In this document: one piece after another, positions 8,673-16,504 of the stretch
Numbering within the stretch: position 1 is the stretch's first letter
Layout: each line of letters opens with the position of its first letter
Translations under genes and position numbers: made by a program
The notes under the pieces: generated by a model
Told to the model about the DNA's origin: nothing
What the model saw: the letters and a program-made list of their open reading frames with translations, nothing else
The model's database searches: none
From: Streptomyces yatensis
Lineage (GTDB): Bacteria; Actinomycetota; Actinomycetes; Streptomycetales; Streptomycetaceae
Direction: 5' to 3'
NCBI RefSeq assembly: GCF_018069625.1
Contig: NZ_CP072941.1
Coordinates: 7,068,001-7,132,000, forward strand
Length of the DNA stretch: 64,000 bases

Positions 8673-9194
8673 ATGAGGCCCGCAGCCGTCAACGCCTTCA
8701 CCAAGCGGGGGAGGCAGGACTGCTCCTCGCTTGGCACCCCGGAGATGTCGGACAACGGCGATGCGATGAGGGTCCGCTTCGAAGTCGCCAAGCGTGGCCC
8801 ACGCGACCAGCTACCTGAGGCTGACGCCCGCCGCGTCAAGGAGATGCGGTACCTGGCCAAAGCCTGCCTGGAGCACTGGGGGCTGGCTGACATGTCGGAT
8901 GACGTGGTCCTGGCTGTCTCCGAGCTGGTCACGAACGCGATCCTGCACAGCCACGGGACGGAGATCACCCTCGTGATCGGCCTCCAGGATGACGACCTAT
9001 TACGTATCTCTGTCCACGACGAGACGCCATGGCTGCCCGTCATCCGGCGTGTCGACGGCGACGCTGAGAGCGGCCGGGGACTCCAGCTCGTCGAGTGGAT
9101 GACGACCGCACATAACGGCGCGTGGGGAACCAGCGACGGAGGCGCAACTACTTGGTGCACCTTCTCGATCGCCGCCGAGAGGGGGCGCTGGTGA
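8673..9194 (+). CDS. HATPase-domain protein (anti-sigma regulatory factor type)
   Basis: This 173-residue protein has the GHKL ATPase motifs: the N box in VSELVTNAILHSHG, a DETPWLP segment, and the G box in SGRGLQLVEWM. Such single-domain proteins are typical of Streptomyces and resemble anti-sigma kinases. I chose ATG 8673 because GAGGAG lies about 8 bp upstream; longer in-frame starts have no ribosome site. It is coupled by a 4-bp GTGA overlap to the next gene. Confidence 0.85.
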   Translation: MRPAAVNAFTKRGRQDCSSLGTPEMSDNGDAMRVRFEVAKRGPRDQLPEADARRVKEMRYLAKACLEHWGLADMSDDVVLAVSELVTNAILHSHGTEITLVIGLQDDDLLRISVHDETPWLPVIRRVDGDAESGRGLQLVEWMTTAHNGAWGTSDGGATTWCTFSIAAERGRW

Positions 9195-9610
9195 GCGGCA
9201 AAGTGATCGTTGTGTGCGGGATCGGGGGGCTATCGAGGCTCGAGCCCGAAGCCTCCACTCTGTTGCGTGTCCTGCACGGATTGCGGGGTTGGGACCCGCT
9301 TGATGGGCACCAAGTCCTTGAGGATTTGGCCAACGTCTTGGACAGCCAGGCGCCTGAAGAGCATGAGCTCGATGAGCTCGACAGGCGCCTACGTGTCACC
9401 GTGCGGCAACTCGCAAACATCGCGCTGGCGACAGACCAGCAACAACAGTCGGTTGCGGAGTTGATCGAGTGGGCCCACCTCTTGTGCTCCGAAGTGAGAC
9501 CCGGTGGCTACTGGCAGGCAGTCGGCCAACTTCGTCGGCTGGGGTGGCTAACCAGCGCGCTCCTGGAGCAACTGCCGAAGGTTGCCGCCCAGCTTGAAAG
9601 CGCCGCCTGA
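9191..9610 (+). CDS. DUF6415-like protein
   Basis: This 139-residue protein begins with GTG 9191 overlapping the previous stop. It is mostly helical and contains ELDRRLRVTVRQLANIALA and YWQAVGQLRRLGWLTSALLEQL. From memory it resembles the Streptomyces DUF6415 family, labelled a natural-product biosynthesis protein without known activity, which often follows a HATPase gene as here. Function unknown. Confidence 0.6.
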   Translation: MSGKVIVVCGIGGLSRLEPEASTLLRVLHGLRGWDPLDGHQVLEDLANVLDSQAPEEHELDELDRRLRVTVRQLANIALATDQQQQSVAELIEWAHLLCSEVRPGGYWQAVGQLRRLGWLTSALLEQLPKVAAQLESAA

Positions 9611-9690
9611 TGAGCGCAGAAGTCGCCATGTCGCTTCCATGACTGCACCTTGCTGACCGCGCTAACCGGACCCACGTCTGGTGGGGGCTG

Positions 9691-9734
9691 GCCGCCGCCC
9701 CTGCTCCAACTGCCAGGAAGGGAGGGGCGGCGGC
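9691..9734 (+). terminator. Hairpin after the DUF6415-like gene
   Basis: GCCGCCGCCCCT at 9691-9702 pairs perfectly with AGGGGCGGCGGC at 9723-9734. The stem can be extended by CTGGTG/CACCAG outside. There is no T tract. It probably ends or attenuates the transcript from 8.67 kb. Confidence 0.55.
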
Positions 9735-9763
9735 TACACCAGGCGTGACGCGAACCCACTACT

Positions 9764-9820
9764 CCCTCTTCGGCGACTTATTCCCGTTCCCCCGCGGAGT
9801 CTCAAGACCGCCGAAGAGGG
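9764..9820 (+). terminator. Second inverted repeat upstream of 9861 gene
   Basis: CCCTCTTCGGCG at 9764-9775 pairs with CGCCGAAGAGGG at 9809-9820 across a 33-base loop and is followed by GCTTT. Standing 40 bp before the next start codon, it could be an attenuator in the 5' leader rather than a simple terminator. Confidence 0.45.
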
Positions 9821-9860
9821 GCTTTACCCACGAAGAGCGACCTCCGAAAGGACTGAACAC

Positions 9861-10580
9861 ATGCGTCGGGACCAGTGGCCGTCGACCCCCTGGCTGCCGC
9901 CGGACTGCCCCAGCACTGCCGTTCGGCGTCCACGACCGCCTCAGTACTTCGCGGGCACTGAGCGCGTGCCGTACATCGCTCCGTGGACAGGAGAAAACGC
10001 GCCCTTGGGCGCGATCACGACGCGACACCGCCGCGGCGGCGTGGGAATCGGTTACGCGGACGAGTACGGGATCGCCGATCGTCGGCGGGGCGCGCTATGG
10101 ATCAGAGTCCCCGTCAAGCGCGGGGCCGGCGCGCCACTGCTCGGCCGTGTTCACGCTTTGCGCCAGCGGCAGGCGATGGCTCACATGCTGTGTCAGTACT
10201 GCGGCCGACCCGCTGATGACCGATCCGATGGACGGTATGTCTTCTTGCTGCAGGCGGCGGTCGGCAGGCTGATCACGGATGGAGAAAGGACCGCCACGCC
10301 GCCTGCGTGCGGTGGCTGTGTCGCTGAAGCGGTACGGGGCCGGTCCTTACGGAGCGGGTATGTGGCGGTGCTGGTGGAGGACGTCACCGCCTGGGGGGTG
10401 GCCGGGATCGTGTACACGCCCGATCCCGTCAAGCCCGTGCCCAGCACCGCCGAGCAGTTCACGCTCGTGGCGTACGACGACCCGCGACTGCCTTGGACGC
10501 TCGCCTGCCGCGAAGTGGTCGCCCTACACGGTTGCACGGTCGTGGACCTTGCATACCTGCCCGAACAGATCGCCGCCTGA
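9861..10580 (+). CDS. Hypothetical protein with CxxC motif
   Basis: This 239-residue protein starts at ATG 9861 behind GAAAGG. Its middle part contains HMLCQYCGRPADD and, further on, PPACGGCVAEAV, giving two CxxC pairs that could bind zinc. The C-terminus (FTLVAYDDPRLPWTLACREVVALHGC) is a compact mixed fold. I have seen similar proteins between HATPase/DUF6415 and regulator genes in Streptomyces but know no function. Confidence 0.65.
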   Translation: MRRDQWPSTPWLPPDCPSTAVRRPRPPQYFAGTERVPYIAPWTGENAPLGAITTRHRRGGVGIGYADEYGIADRRRGALWIRVPVKRGAGAPLLGRVHALRQRQAMAHMLCQYCGRPADDRSDGRYVFLLQAAVGRLITDGERTATPPACGGCVAEAVRGRSLRSGYVAVLVEDVTAWGVAGIVYTPDPVKPVPSTAEQFTLVAYDDPRLPWTLACREVVALHGCTVVDLAYLPEQIAA

Positions 10581-10635
10581 GCCGTCAATTTCCCCGCCAT
10601 AGCACCCATAGGTATCGCAATTGGAAAGGGTCACT

Positions 10636-11145
10636 GTGACCGAATCCTCAGGCCGTTTGAGGCTGTCTGATCGTGAGCGCGAGGCCCTACGGCTCACTGC
10701 GATTGGTATGACTCCGGCAGAAGCGGCCACGGAAATGGGGGTGTGTACCTCCAGGGTGAACCGCTGCTTGAGATACGTCGCAGCAAAGCTCCACTCACCT
10801 GAGAGGCCGGGTGCCGTGCACAGGGCTTACATGCTGAGGGAAATCTCCCCGCCCGAGTTAATCGATGATGGGGGCATTGTGCTCTGTGCGGGGCAGCACG
10901 AAGTTCTCTGCGGCTTGGCGGGTGGTCAGGATCTGGAGTGGATTGCTGCGAACAGCGGGATCTGGGCGGATGAGATCCGCAGAGATGTGCTTGAGCTGAT
11001 GGCCCTGGTGGGCGCCAAAACACTGGCACATCTTGTCCATCGTGGCTGGGAGCTCGGCTTACTCGGTCCGGCACGGGATGAAGCAACCAGCTCCAGAAGT
11101 TTTGGCCCGGGGCCCACTCCGCACTCTGTCTCGCGATTCTGCTAA
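10636..11145 (+). CDS. LuxR-type regulator with two HTH-like halves
   Basis: This 169-residue protein starts at GTG 10636, 6 bp after AAAGGG. Residues 10-60 form a LuxR/GerE helix-turn-helix (LSDREREALRLTAIGMTPAE then TSRVNRCLRYVAAKL). The second half (LCAGQHEVLCGLAGGQDLEW, then VLELMALVGAKTLAHLVHRG) repeats the same spacing with changed residues and looks like a second, diverged GerE domain. No receiver domain is present. It precedes an IclR-type gene by 8 bp and probably controls the nucleotide operon downstream. Confidence 0.7.
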   Translation: MTESSGRLRLSDREREALRLTAIGMTPAEAATEMGVCTSRVNRCLRYVAAKLHSPERPGAVHRAYMLREISPPELIDDGGIVLCAGQHEVLCGLAGGQDLEWIAANSGIWADEIRRDVLELMALVGAKTLAHLVHRGWELGLLGPARDEATSSRSFGPGPTPHSVSRFC

Positions 11146-11153
11146 GGGAGATA

Positions 11154-11927
11154 ATGACGATTACTGCTCCGAGTATGCTGCCGAGCAGCGTCGGCGTACT
11201 CAACAAGATTTCCGCGATTCTCTCTGTGCTGGAAAAGGGACCGGCGTGCCTCCCGGCGGTGGTTTCAGAAACCGGCTTGACGCGTCCCACGGTGCACCGG
11301 CTCGTTCTCGCCATGCAGGAACTGGGCCTGGTCGAAGCCGACCAGCAGGGCCAGTACATCATCGGTCCCAGGCTGACCCGCCTGGCAATGGCGGCGCATC
11401 ACGCCATCGCGGATCGTGAACTGCGGCGGGAACTCAGCGCACTGCGGGCCACAACTGGCGCAAGTGTGCGTCTTCATCAGCGGTATGGCGATCAGCGGAT
11501 CTGCGTCGCCGAGGCCCTACGACTCAAGACGGCTACCGGTGAGGGCAATTCAGCCAGGGCAATAGCGAATGCAGACCCTGTCTCGCGTGTCTTCCTCGCA
11601 TGGCGGCGGCTCAGTCGGGGGCACGAGACTCGGGACGATGCCCTTGCTTGCTCCCGCATACGGCACCGCGGCTGGGTACAGGGCGCCGACGAGGACGGCC
11701 TGGTCCTGGCGGTGGCGGTGTGCGGCCGCGATGGAGACCTGGCGGCCGTCCTGTCCCTATCCAGCCCCTCTCGGCAGACACGCCGCGAAGCCTCGTACGG
11801 CCGTGAGGTGATCAAGGGCGCGATGGAGGCTGCCGCCCGTATCTGCAGCCGTCTCCCTATCAAGGGGGCAACCGCTCTGGTCGATGAGCGGGACCACGGC
11901 CCGCAGGTCAGATCGGCCTCCGTCTAG
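11154..11927 (+). CDS. IclR-family transcriptional regulator
   Basis: This 257-residue protein starts at ATG 11154 after AAGGGAG. It has an N-terminal winged helix (LNKISAILSVLEKGPACLPA then TGLTRPTVHRLVLAMQELGL) and a C-terminal effector-binding region around SVRLHQRYGDQRICVAEALR. The usual serine- and glycine-rich ligand loop of IclR proteins is hard to see (TATGEGNSARAIANADP), so the ligand may be unusual. Its distance of 705 bp to the thymidylate-synthase-like gene makes it a likely pathway regulator. Confidence 0.78.
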   Translation: MTITAPSMLPSSVGVLNKISAILSVLEKGPACLPAVVSETGLTRPTVHRLVLAMQELGLVEADQQGQYIIGPRLTRLAMAAHHAIADRELRRELSALRATTGASVRLHQRYGDQRICVAEALRLKTATGEGNSARAIANADPVSRVFLAWRRLSRGHETRDDALACSRIRHRGWVQGADEDGLVLAVAVCGRDGDLAAVLSLSSPSRQTRREASYGREVIKGAMEAAARICSRLPIKGATALVDERDHGPQVRSASV

Positions 11928-12036
11928 TGCCCCGCTCGGGGCCTCGGTCGACATTGGTCCCGGTGCCCCGAGCGGCACCAATCTCCCGGCACGACGTCTC
12001 GTGCCGGGCTCACGAAGTCCCTACGAAAGGTGTGGG

Positions 12037-12477
12037 ATGAAGACCTCATACGTCGTTCTCGCCGCCGCGTTCGGCATTGCGCGTCTTGTGCAGTCTGAGA
12101 GGCAGAACCGGCAGCGGCTCGCCCTTCATGCCGAGGAGATACATCAGGAGCTGATAACCGAGGCGCTGTCCAACCCCGCGCTGCGGGCGATGTGGACAGC
12201 CCCGGGCAAGCTGCCCGACGAGGAGTACACGAAGATCCTGCACTGCAACCGGCTGATCTCTTTCCTTTCGGCCAAGTTCCGGGCCGGGCTGCTCGATACG
12301 GCCTCCTTACGGGTCCAGGCGCGATGGGTGATGGCACGCCAAGTCGGCCGGACGTATTGGGCGGTGCTCGGGAGCTTCCGTGAGGAGGAGGCGGTGGACC
12401 GCGTCGACCGCGCCTTCAACACGATCATGGCCACGGAGCACGCAGCCATGGTGGCCGTTGACGCGATGGCCACCTGA
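12037..12477 (+). CDS. DUF6082-like membrane-anchored protein
   Basis: This 146-residue protein starts at ATG 12037, with GAAAGG upstream. An N-terminal hydrophobic helix (SYVVLAAAFGIARLV) is followed by helical sequence with EEIHQELITEALSNPALRAM, EEYTKILHCNRLISFLSAKF and RTYWAVLGSFREEEAVDRVD. The pattern of 'resides in an Asn-Pro, drinks of R-YW' matches what I recall of DUF6082 in Streptomyces. The role is unknown. It lies directly upstream of the nucleotide operon with a 154-bp gap. Confidence 0.6.
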   Translation: MKTSYVVLAAAFGIARLVQSERQNRQRLALHAEEIHQELITEALSNPALRAMWTAPGKLPDEEYTKILHCNRLISFLSAKFRAGLLDTASLRVQARWVMARQVGRTYWAVLGSFREEEAVDRVDRAFNTIMATEHAAMVAVDAMAT

Positions 12478-12631
12478 CCGAATGCCCTGTGCTGTCGCGA
12501 ACCGGTACGGCCGGGCTGGCGCTCGGTCCCGTGGCGGCCCTCGACGGCTGCTCCTTGGTGAGGCAAGGGGCGGCCGGGCTCAGCATCCCCGCCGACCGGC
12601 CGCGGCCGCGACTGCACATCCAAGGAGAATC

Positions 12632-13657
12632 ATGCTCACACCCCTCAGCCTCCCCGGCCTCGAAGAGGCATACCTGGCCTTACTGAGGCTGGTATCCGAG
12701 GATCACGATCACCACATCTCTGCCCGTGGCAACGACGCCCGCGAGGTGATCGGCGCGAGCTTCCGCTTGTCGGACCCGCGCCGGCGACTGCCCTTCCTGG
12801 CAGCGCGTAAGACGAACCCGGTCTTCCACTTCGCCGAAGCACTCTGGTACCTGGCCGGCCGCAGGGACCTGGAGATGATCGGCTACTACGCGCCGTCGAT
12901 GCGCTCCAGCTCCCGGGACGGCATCCATCTGGGCGGTTCCGCTTACGGGCACACGATCTTCAACCCGGCCGACGGCGACACGGTGTCGCCCTTTGACCAC
13001 GTCCTGGAACTGCTCCGCGGCGAGCAGGACAGCAAGCGCGGTTACCTTCCCGTCTTCGCCGCTGACGAGCTGGCGATCAGTGACAACCCGGATATGGCGT
13101 GCCTTGCCGGGCTGCACTTGTTGGTGCGGGATGAGCGGCTGCACATGGTGTGCTACATGCGGGCCAACGATCTCGACTGTGGTCTGCTCTCGGATGTCTT
13201 CAGCTTCACCATGGTTCAGGAGTTCGCGGCCGTCCAGCTCGGCCTTGAGCTGGGCACCTACACCCACTTCATCGGCTCGGCCCACATCTGCGACCGTAAC
13301 GCCGACCGCGTCCACCGAGTCCTTCTGGAAGCCGTCACCCGCTCGGCGCCGATCCAGTTCCCCTTCCCGGCGATGCCAGCCAGCACCACCGAAGCGACCG
13401 TGGCGCACGTCCTTGAACGCGAGGAGATGCTGCGCACGAACAAGGCCCACTACAGCGCGGCACACATCACGAGCTCGGATCTCGATCCCTATTGGCAGCA
13501 GGCTGTGCTGCTGTTCGAGGTCTATCGGCAGATCCAGCACGACCATGTGGACACGGTGAACCCGGATGTCCTCGATGCTCTGGACCCGGGCCTGCGGTGG
13601 CTCGTCGGCCACCGCTGGTCGGCCTGCGCTGCCGCCCTGGACGGAGGCGAGCAGTGA
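12632..13657 (+). CDS. Thymidylate synthase-fold enzyme, predicted cytidylate hydroxymethylase
   Basis: This 341-residue protein starts at ATG 12632 behind AAGGAG. Aligning by eye to E. coli ThyA: Glu58 matches E69 (FAEALWYL), Tyr94 matches Y105 (GSAYG), the paired arginines match K135-R136, catalytic Cys146 matches C157 (20 residues before the Arg), Arg166-Asp169 match R177 and D180 (RAND), and His207 matches H218. The base-selecting Asn177 is replaced by D188 (LLSDVF), the change known from dCMP/CMP hydroxymethylases such as T4 gp42 and MilA. Ser167 is Ala178 and Tyr209 is Cys220. So I predict methylene-tetrahydrofolate-dependent 5-hydroxymethylation (or methylation) of CMP or dCMP rather than dTMP synthesis. 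It is the first gene of a coupled operon; the following gene overlaps by GTGA. Confidence 0.8.
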   Translation: MLTPLSLPGLEEAYLALLRLVSEDHDHHISARGNDAREVIGASFRLSDPRRRLPFLAARKTNPVFHFAEALWYLAGRRDLEMIGYYAPSMRSSSRDGIHLGGSAYGHTIFNPADGDTVSPFDHVLELLRGEQDSKRGYLPVFAADELAISDNPDMACLAGLHLLVRDERLHMVCYMRANDLDCGLLSDVFSFTMVQEFAAVQLGLELGTYTHFIGSAHICDRNADRVHRVLLEAVTRSAPIQFPFPAMPASTTEATVAHVLEREEMLRTNKAHYSAAHITSSDLDPYWQQAVLLFEVYRQIQHDHVDTVNPDVLDALDPGLRWLVGHRWSACAAALDGGEQ

Positions 13658-14694
13658 GCCGGAAGCCACCCAGCGGCGCTGTGGTCGACGGCGTCGACTT
13701 CGACCGCTGGGCGGTCATTCTGTGCAAGCCGGACTGCGTGGAGCGTGGCCTGGTCCAGCGTGTGCTCGACATGATCCGAGCCTCTGGTGTCACCGTCACG
13801 GACCGCATGGACCGTGTGGCGCAGCCGTGGCAGGCCCACGTCGTGTACCGCGATCTGCTCGCTGACGCCAAGCGCGCCCCCCGTGATCTGCCGACCTACC
13901 TCGATGAGGCGTTCGCCGACCGCCCGGTGTCCGTGGCACTCGCCCACGGTGAGCCCGGTATCCACGCCCGTCTGCGGCAACTCGTCGGGCATACCGACCC
14001 CACGCTGGCCGTGGCCGGGACGATCCGCGGCGACCTCGGGGACGACAGTCTGGCCGCGGCGCTCGCCGAGCGGCGCCTGGTCCGCAACCTCGTCCACACC
14101 AGCGATGACCCGGACGCCGCCCGCCGCGACTTCGCCACCTGGTTCAGCGACGGCCGCCGCCCCGCCGATCCCGACTTCGAGCGGTGCTCGGTCATCCTGT
14201 GCAAGCCCGACGCGGTCGAGCGCGCCCTGGTGGACGCCGTCCTGGACCGGATCGGCGCAGCCCAGGTCGCCGTGTCGGATCGGCTCGACCTGACCGTTCA
14301 GGCGTGGCAGGCGCACGTCCACTACTGGGACCTGCTGGTGGACGCCGATTGGTTCCCGGACCGCGACATCCCCGCCTGCCTGGACGCGGAGTACGCCAAC
14401 CGTCCCGTCACCGTGGCACTGGCCCACGGAGAACCAGGCGTACACCACCGCCTTCGTCAGCTCCTGGGGCACTTCGACCCCACCAGGGCCGCGGCCGGCA
14501 CCATCCGCGGCGACCTCGGGGACGACAGCCTGGCCGCGGCGCTCGCCGAGCGGCGCCTGGTCCGCAACCTCGTCCATACCAGCGATGACCCGGACGCCGC
14601 CCGTCGCGACTTCGGCACCTGGTACGGCGCCCATCGCCGCGCCCTGCTCTCCCCACCGAGCCCCCCGCGCCAGCGCACGTCCGTCGAGAACTGA
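13654..14694 (+). CDS. Two-domain nucleoside diphosphate kinase-like protein
   Basis: This 346-residue protein starts at GTG 13654 inside the previous stop. It contains two NDP-kinase-like halves, about residues 15-165 and 175-325. Each has a KPD motif (ILCKPD at K25 and K184), GTIRGDLG, and the active-site RNLVHTSDD with His148 and His308. Ordinary bacterial NDP kinases are single 130-150-residue domains, so this is a tandem duplication. Both catalytic histidines are kept, suggesting both halves are active. The last 40 residues of each half are identical in protein and nearly so in DNA. Expected role: converting an unusual nucleoside diphosphate to the triphosphate. Confidence 0.85.
   Translation: MSRKPPSGAVVDGVDFDRWAVILCKPDCVERGLVQRVLDMIRASGVTVTDRMDRVAQPWQAHVVYRDLLADAKRAPRDLPTYLDEAFADRPVSVALAHGEPGIHARLRQLVGHTDPTLAVAGTIRGDLGDDSLAAALAERRLVRNLVHTSDDPDAARRDFATWFSDGRRPADPDFERCSVILCKPDAVERALVDAVLDRIGAAQVAVSDRLDLTVQAWQAHVHYWDLLVDADWFPDRDIPACLDAEYANRPVTVALAHGEPGVHHRLRQLLGHFDPTRAAAGTIRGDLGDDSLAAALAERRLVRNLVHTSDDPDAARRDFGTWYGAHRRALLSPPSPPRQRTSVEN
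14022..14614 (+). repeat. Near-identical 113-bp blocks in the tandem NDP kinase gene
   Basis: The segments 14022-14134 and 14502-14614, exactly 480 bp apart, differ at only a few positions. They encode the active-site ends of the two kinase halves, while the sequences between them differ far more. This points to recent gene conversion or selection holding both active sites alike. Confidence 0.85.
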
Positions 14695-14720
14695 CGCCGT
14701 TCCCTTGAATTGGAGGCATC

Positions 14721-15905
14721 ATGAGCGAGCTGTACCAGCAACGCCCGTTACCGATCCTTGCCACGGAGACGATAGGCGGGCTGAAGCCCGCCCTGGCGGA
14801 CGTGATCGAGTACCGCAAGTCCGGCCTCTCCCTGAACTGGATCATCGGCTGCCCGCTGGACTGCGGATACTGCATCCGGCACACCTTCGACAACTTCGAC
14901 ATGAAGGTCCCCCGCCGACTGATGAGCGACGAGGCGGCAGTTACCGCTCTCGTCGAGCACCCGTACTTCCGGCCGCACACCACGCCGCTCCAGCTTCTGA
15001 ACCGGGCGACCGACCCCATGCTTCCGGCCGTCAAACCGCACCTGTTCACCGTGCTGCGGCACCTGGACGACCGGGGCCTGACCAACCATGTCCTGGTCAT
15101 CACCCGCTGGCGCGTCTCCCCGGCCGACTGCGAGGTCCTCAACAGCTTCAAGAACCTGCGCCTGACCGTGCTGGTCACCCACTCCGGCATCGTCCACGAG
15201 GCCATCGAGCCGGTGGACTCCCAGATCGCCGCCGAGAGCCTGCGCACCCTCTACGAGCACGCCGAGCGGTACCGCACCATCCTGTACTGGCGGCCGATCG
15301 TCCCCGGGCTCAACGACTCCGACGCCCATCTGGAGCGGGCGCGGGAGTTGTCCTGGTACGCGCACGCCACGGTCTTCACCGGCCTGTTCTTCCGCCAGGA
15401 GATCGCCGCCTACTACCAGGCGCACGGGCTGCCCGTGCCGTACGAGGACACCGCCCGGCGCAAGATCCTTCCCGAGACGGCCGAGCGGCGGGTGCTCGAT
15501 GCCTTCCGCAGCATCGAGGACGTCTCCGCCCCGTGGGGAGCGTTGTTCCGCAAGACGAGCTGCGGCGTGGCCTACGCCCACGGCGAGGCCGACTACAACG
15601 GCCACTACGGCGTCCGCGAGCTGTGCGACATCTGTCCGGAAAAGCAGCTCGCGCTGTGCCACGCGGCCTGGGACAAACCCGACCTCGCGGACGTCACCGA
15701 AAGCGCCCGAACCCTTGGCGCGACCGGGCCCGTTGAGATCACCGACCGGGCCATCATCGTCGAGGGCCTGGACGAGCCGCCGCGCTACTACCTCCAGCAC
15801 GGCTACGGCTACCAGTGCCACGACCGCGAGAAGCCTCACCACTACCGCCAGCACGGCCGTGCCCCCATCGGCTGGCCGACGCAGAACGGAACACCCGCAC
15901 CATGA
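14721..15905 (+). CDS. Radical SAM enzyme (spore photoproduct lyase-like)
   Basis: This 394-residue protein starts at ATG 14721 behind GGAGG. The cluster-binding CxxxCxxC is C44, C48, C51 (IIGCPLDCGYCIRH). The following pattern (LLNRATDPMLPAVKPHLFTVLRHL, then VLVITRW) resembles the spore photoproduct lyase group, which acts on pyrimidine bases. A C-terminal cysteine set (ELCDICPEKQLALC, about residues 298-311) could hold a second Fe-S cluster or zinc. In an operon with a predicted cytidylate hydroxymethylase the substrate may be the modified pyrimidine nucleotide, but that is inference. Confidence 0.82.
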   Translation: MSELYQQRPLPILATETIGGLKPALADVIEYRKSGLSLNWIIGCPLDCGYCIRHTFDNFDMKVPRRLMSDEAAVTALVEHPYFRPHTTPLQLLNRATDPMLPAVKPHLFTVLRHLDDRGLTNHVLVITRWRVSPADCEVLNSFKNLRLTVLVTHSGIVHEAIEPVDSQIAAESLRTLYEHAERYRTILYWRPIVPGLNDSDAHLERARELSWYAHATVFTGLFFRQEIAAYYQAHGLPVPYEDTARRKILPETAERRVLDAFRSIEDVSAPWGALFRKTSCGVAYAHGEADYNGHYGVRELCDICPEKQLALCHAAWDKPDLADVTESARTLGATGPVEITDRAIIVEGLDEPPRYYLQHGYGYQCHDREKPHHYRQHGRAPIGWPTQNGTPAP

Positions 15906-16504
15906 ACTTCGCCACCTGGCCCACCCTGTTCGTCGTAGACGTCGAAGGCAACGGCGCCAACCCGCCCGACCTGGTCGAGGTGGCCGCCCTTCCCGTTCAC
16001 GACGGCGGGCCGGACACCAGCACGGCCGGAGCGTGGCTCATCCGCCCACCCCGGCCCGTCACCCCCCGCGCCGCCGGCATCCACGGCCTGACCAACGGAC
16101 TCCTGGCGCAGTCCCCTACGTGGAGGGAGATCGCCGAGCAGGTCCACGCGCTCCTGGGCAAGGCGTGGATCTGCGCCCACAACGCCCACACGGACTACCG
16201 AGTGCTCAAGGCCCACCTGCCCAACTGGGAACCGGCCGGAGTCCTCGACACCCTCCGCCTGGCCAAGGCCACGTACAAGGACCTGCCGCGCTACAGCCTC
16301 GACGCCCTGATCAAGCACACCGCGCCGGACCTCACGGCCGCTCCTGCCCAGCGGCACCGTGCCACCTACGACGCCTACGCCACCGCACAGCTCCTCATCG
16401 CCATGGCCAGCCACTACGACACCTGGGACCAGCTCGTCGCCGCGGCCGTGCCGCCCGGCCTGCCAGGCGCCCCCATGCCAGAAGAGGACCCCACCCTGTG
16501 GTGA
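15902..16504 (+). CDS. DEDDh 3'-5' exonuclease
   Basis: This 200-residue protein has an ATG overlapping the radical SAM stop (ATGA). All catalytic motifs of the DnaQ-like DEDDh group are seen: DVEG at D13/E15 (Exo I), IHGLTN, CAHNAHTDYRVL with Asp (Exo II), and HRATYDAYATAQLL with His and Asp (Exo III). It may cut single-stranded DNA, RNA or oligonucleotides, or release nucleotides from a nucleic-acid carrier. A lone exonuclease inside a nucleotide-modifying operon is unusual. Confidence 0.85.
   Translation: MNFATWPTLFVVDVEGNGANPPDLVEVAALPVHDGGPDTSTAGAWLIRPPRPVTPRAAGIHGLTNGLLAQSPTWREIAEQVHALLGKAWICAHNAHTDYRVLKAHLPNWEPAGVLDTLRLAKATYKDLPRYSLDALIKHTAPDLTAAPAQRHRATYDAYATAQLLIAMASHYDTWDQLVAAAVPPGLPGAPMPEEDPTLW

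Noticed and set aside
12632..13657. Calling this gene thyA, thymidylate synthase for dTMP
   Set aside because: The Asn177 equivalent is Asp and further dUMP contacts are changed, so canonical dTMP synthesis is not the best reading.
12680..15854. Minus-strand frames opposite the nucleotide operon
   Set aside because: The plus strand has catalytic motifs in every gene and overlapping start/stop codons; the opposite frames are shadows.
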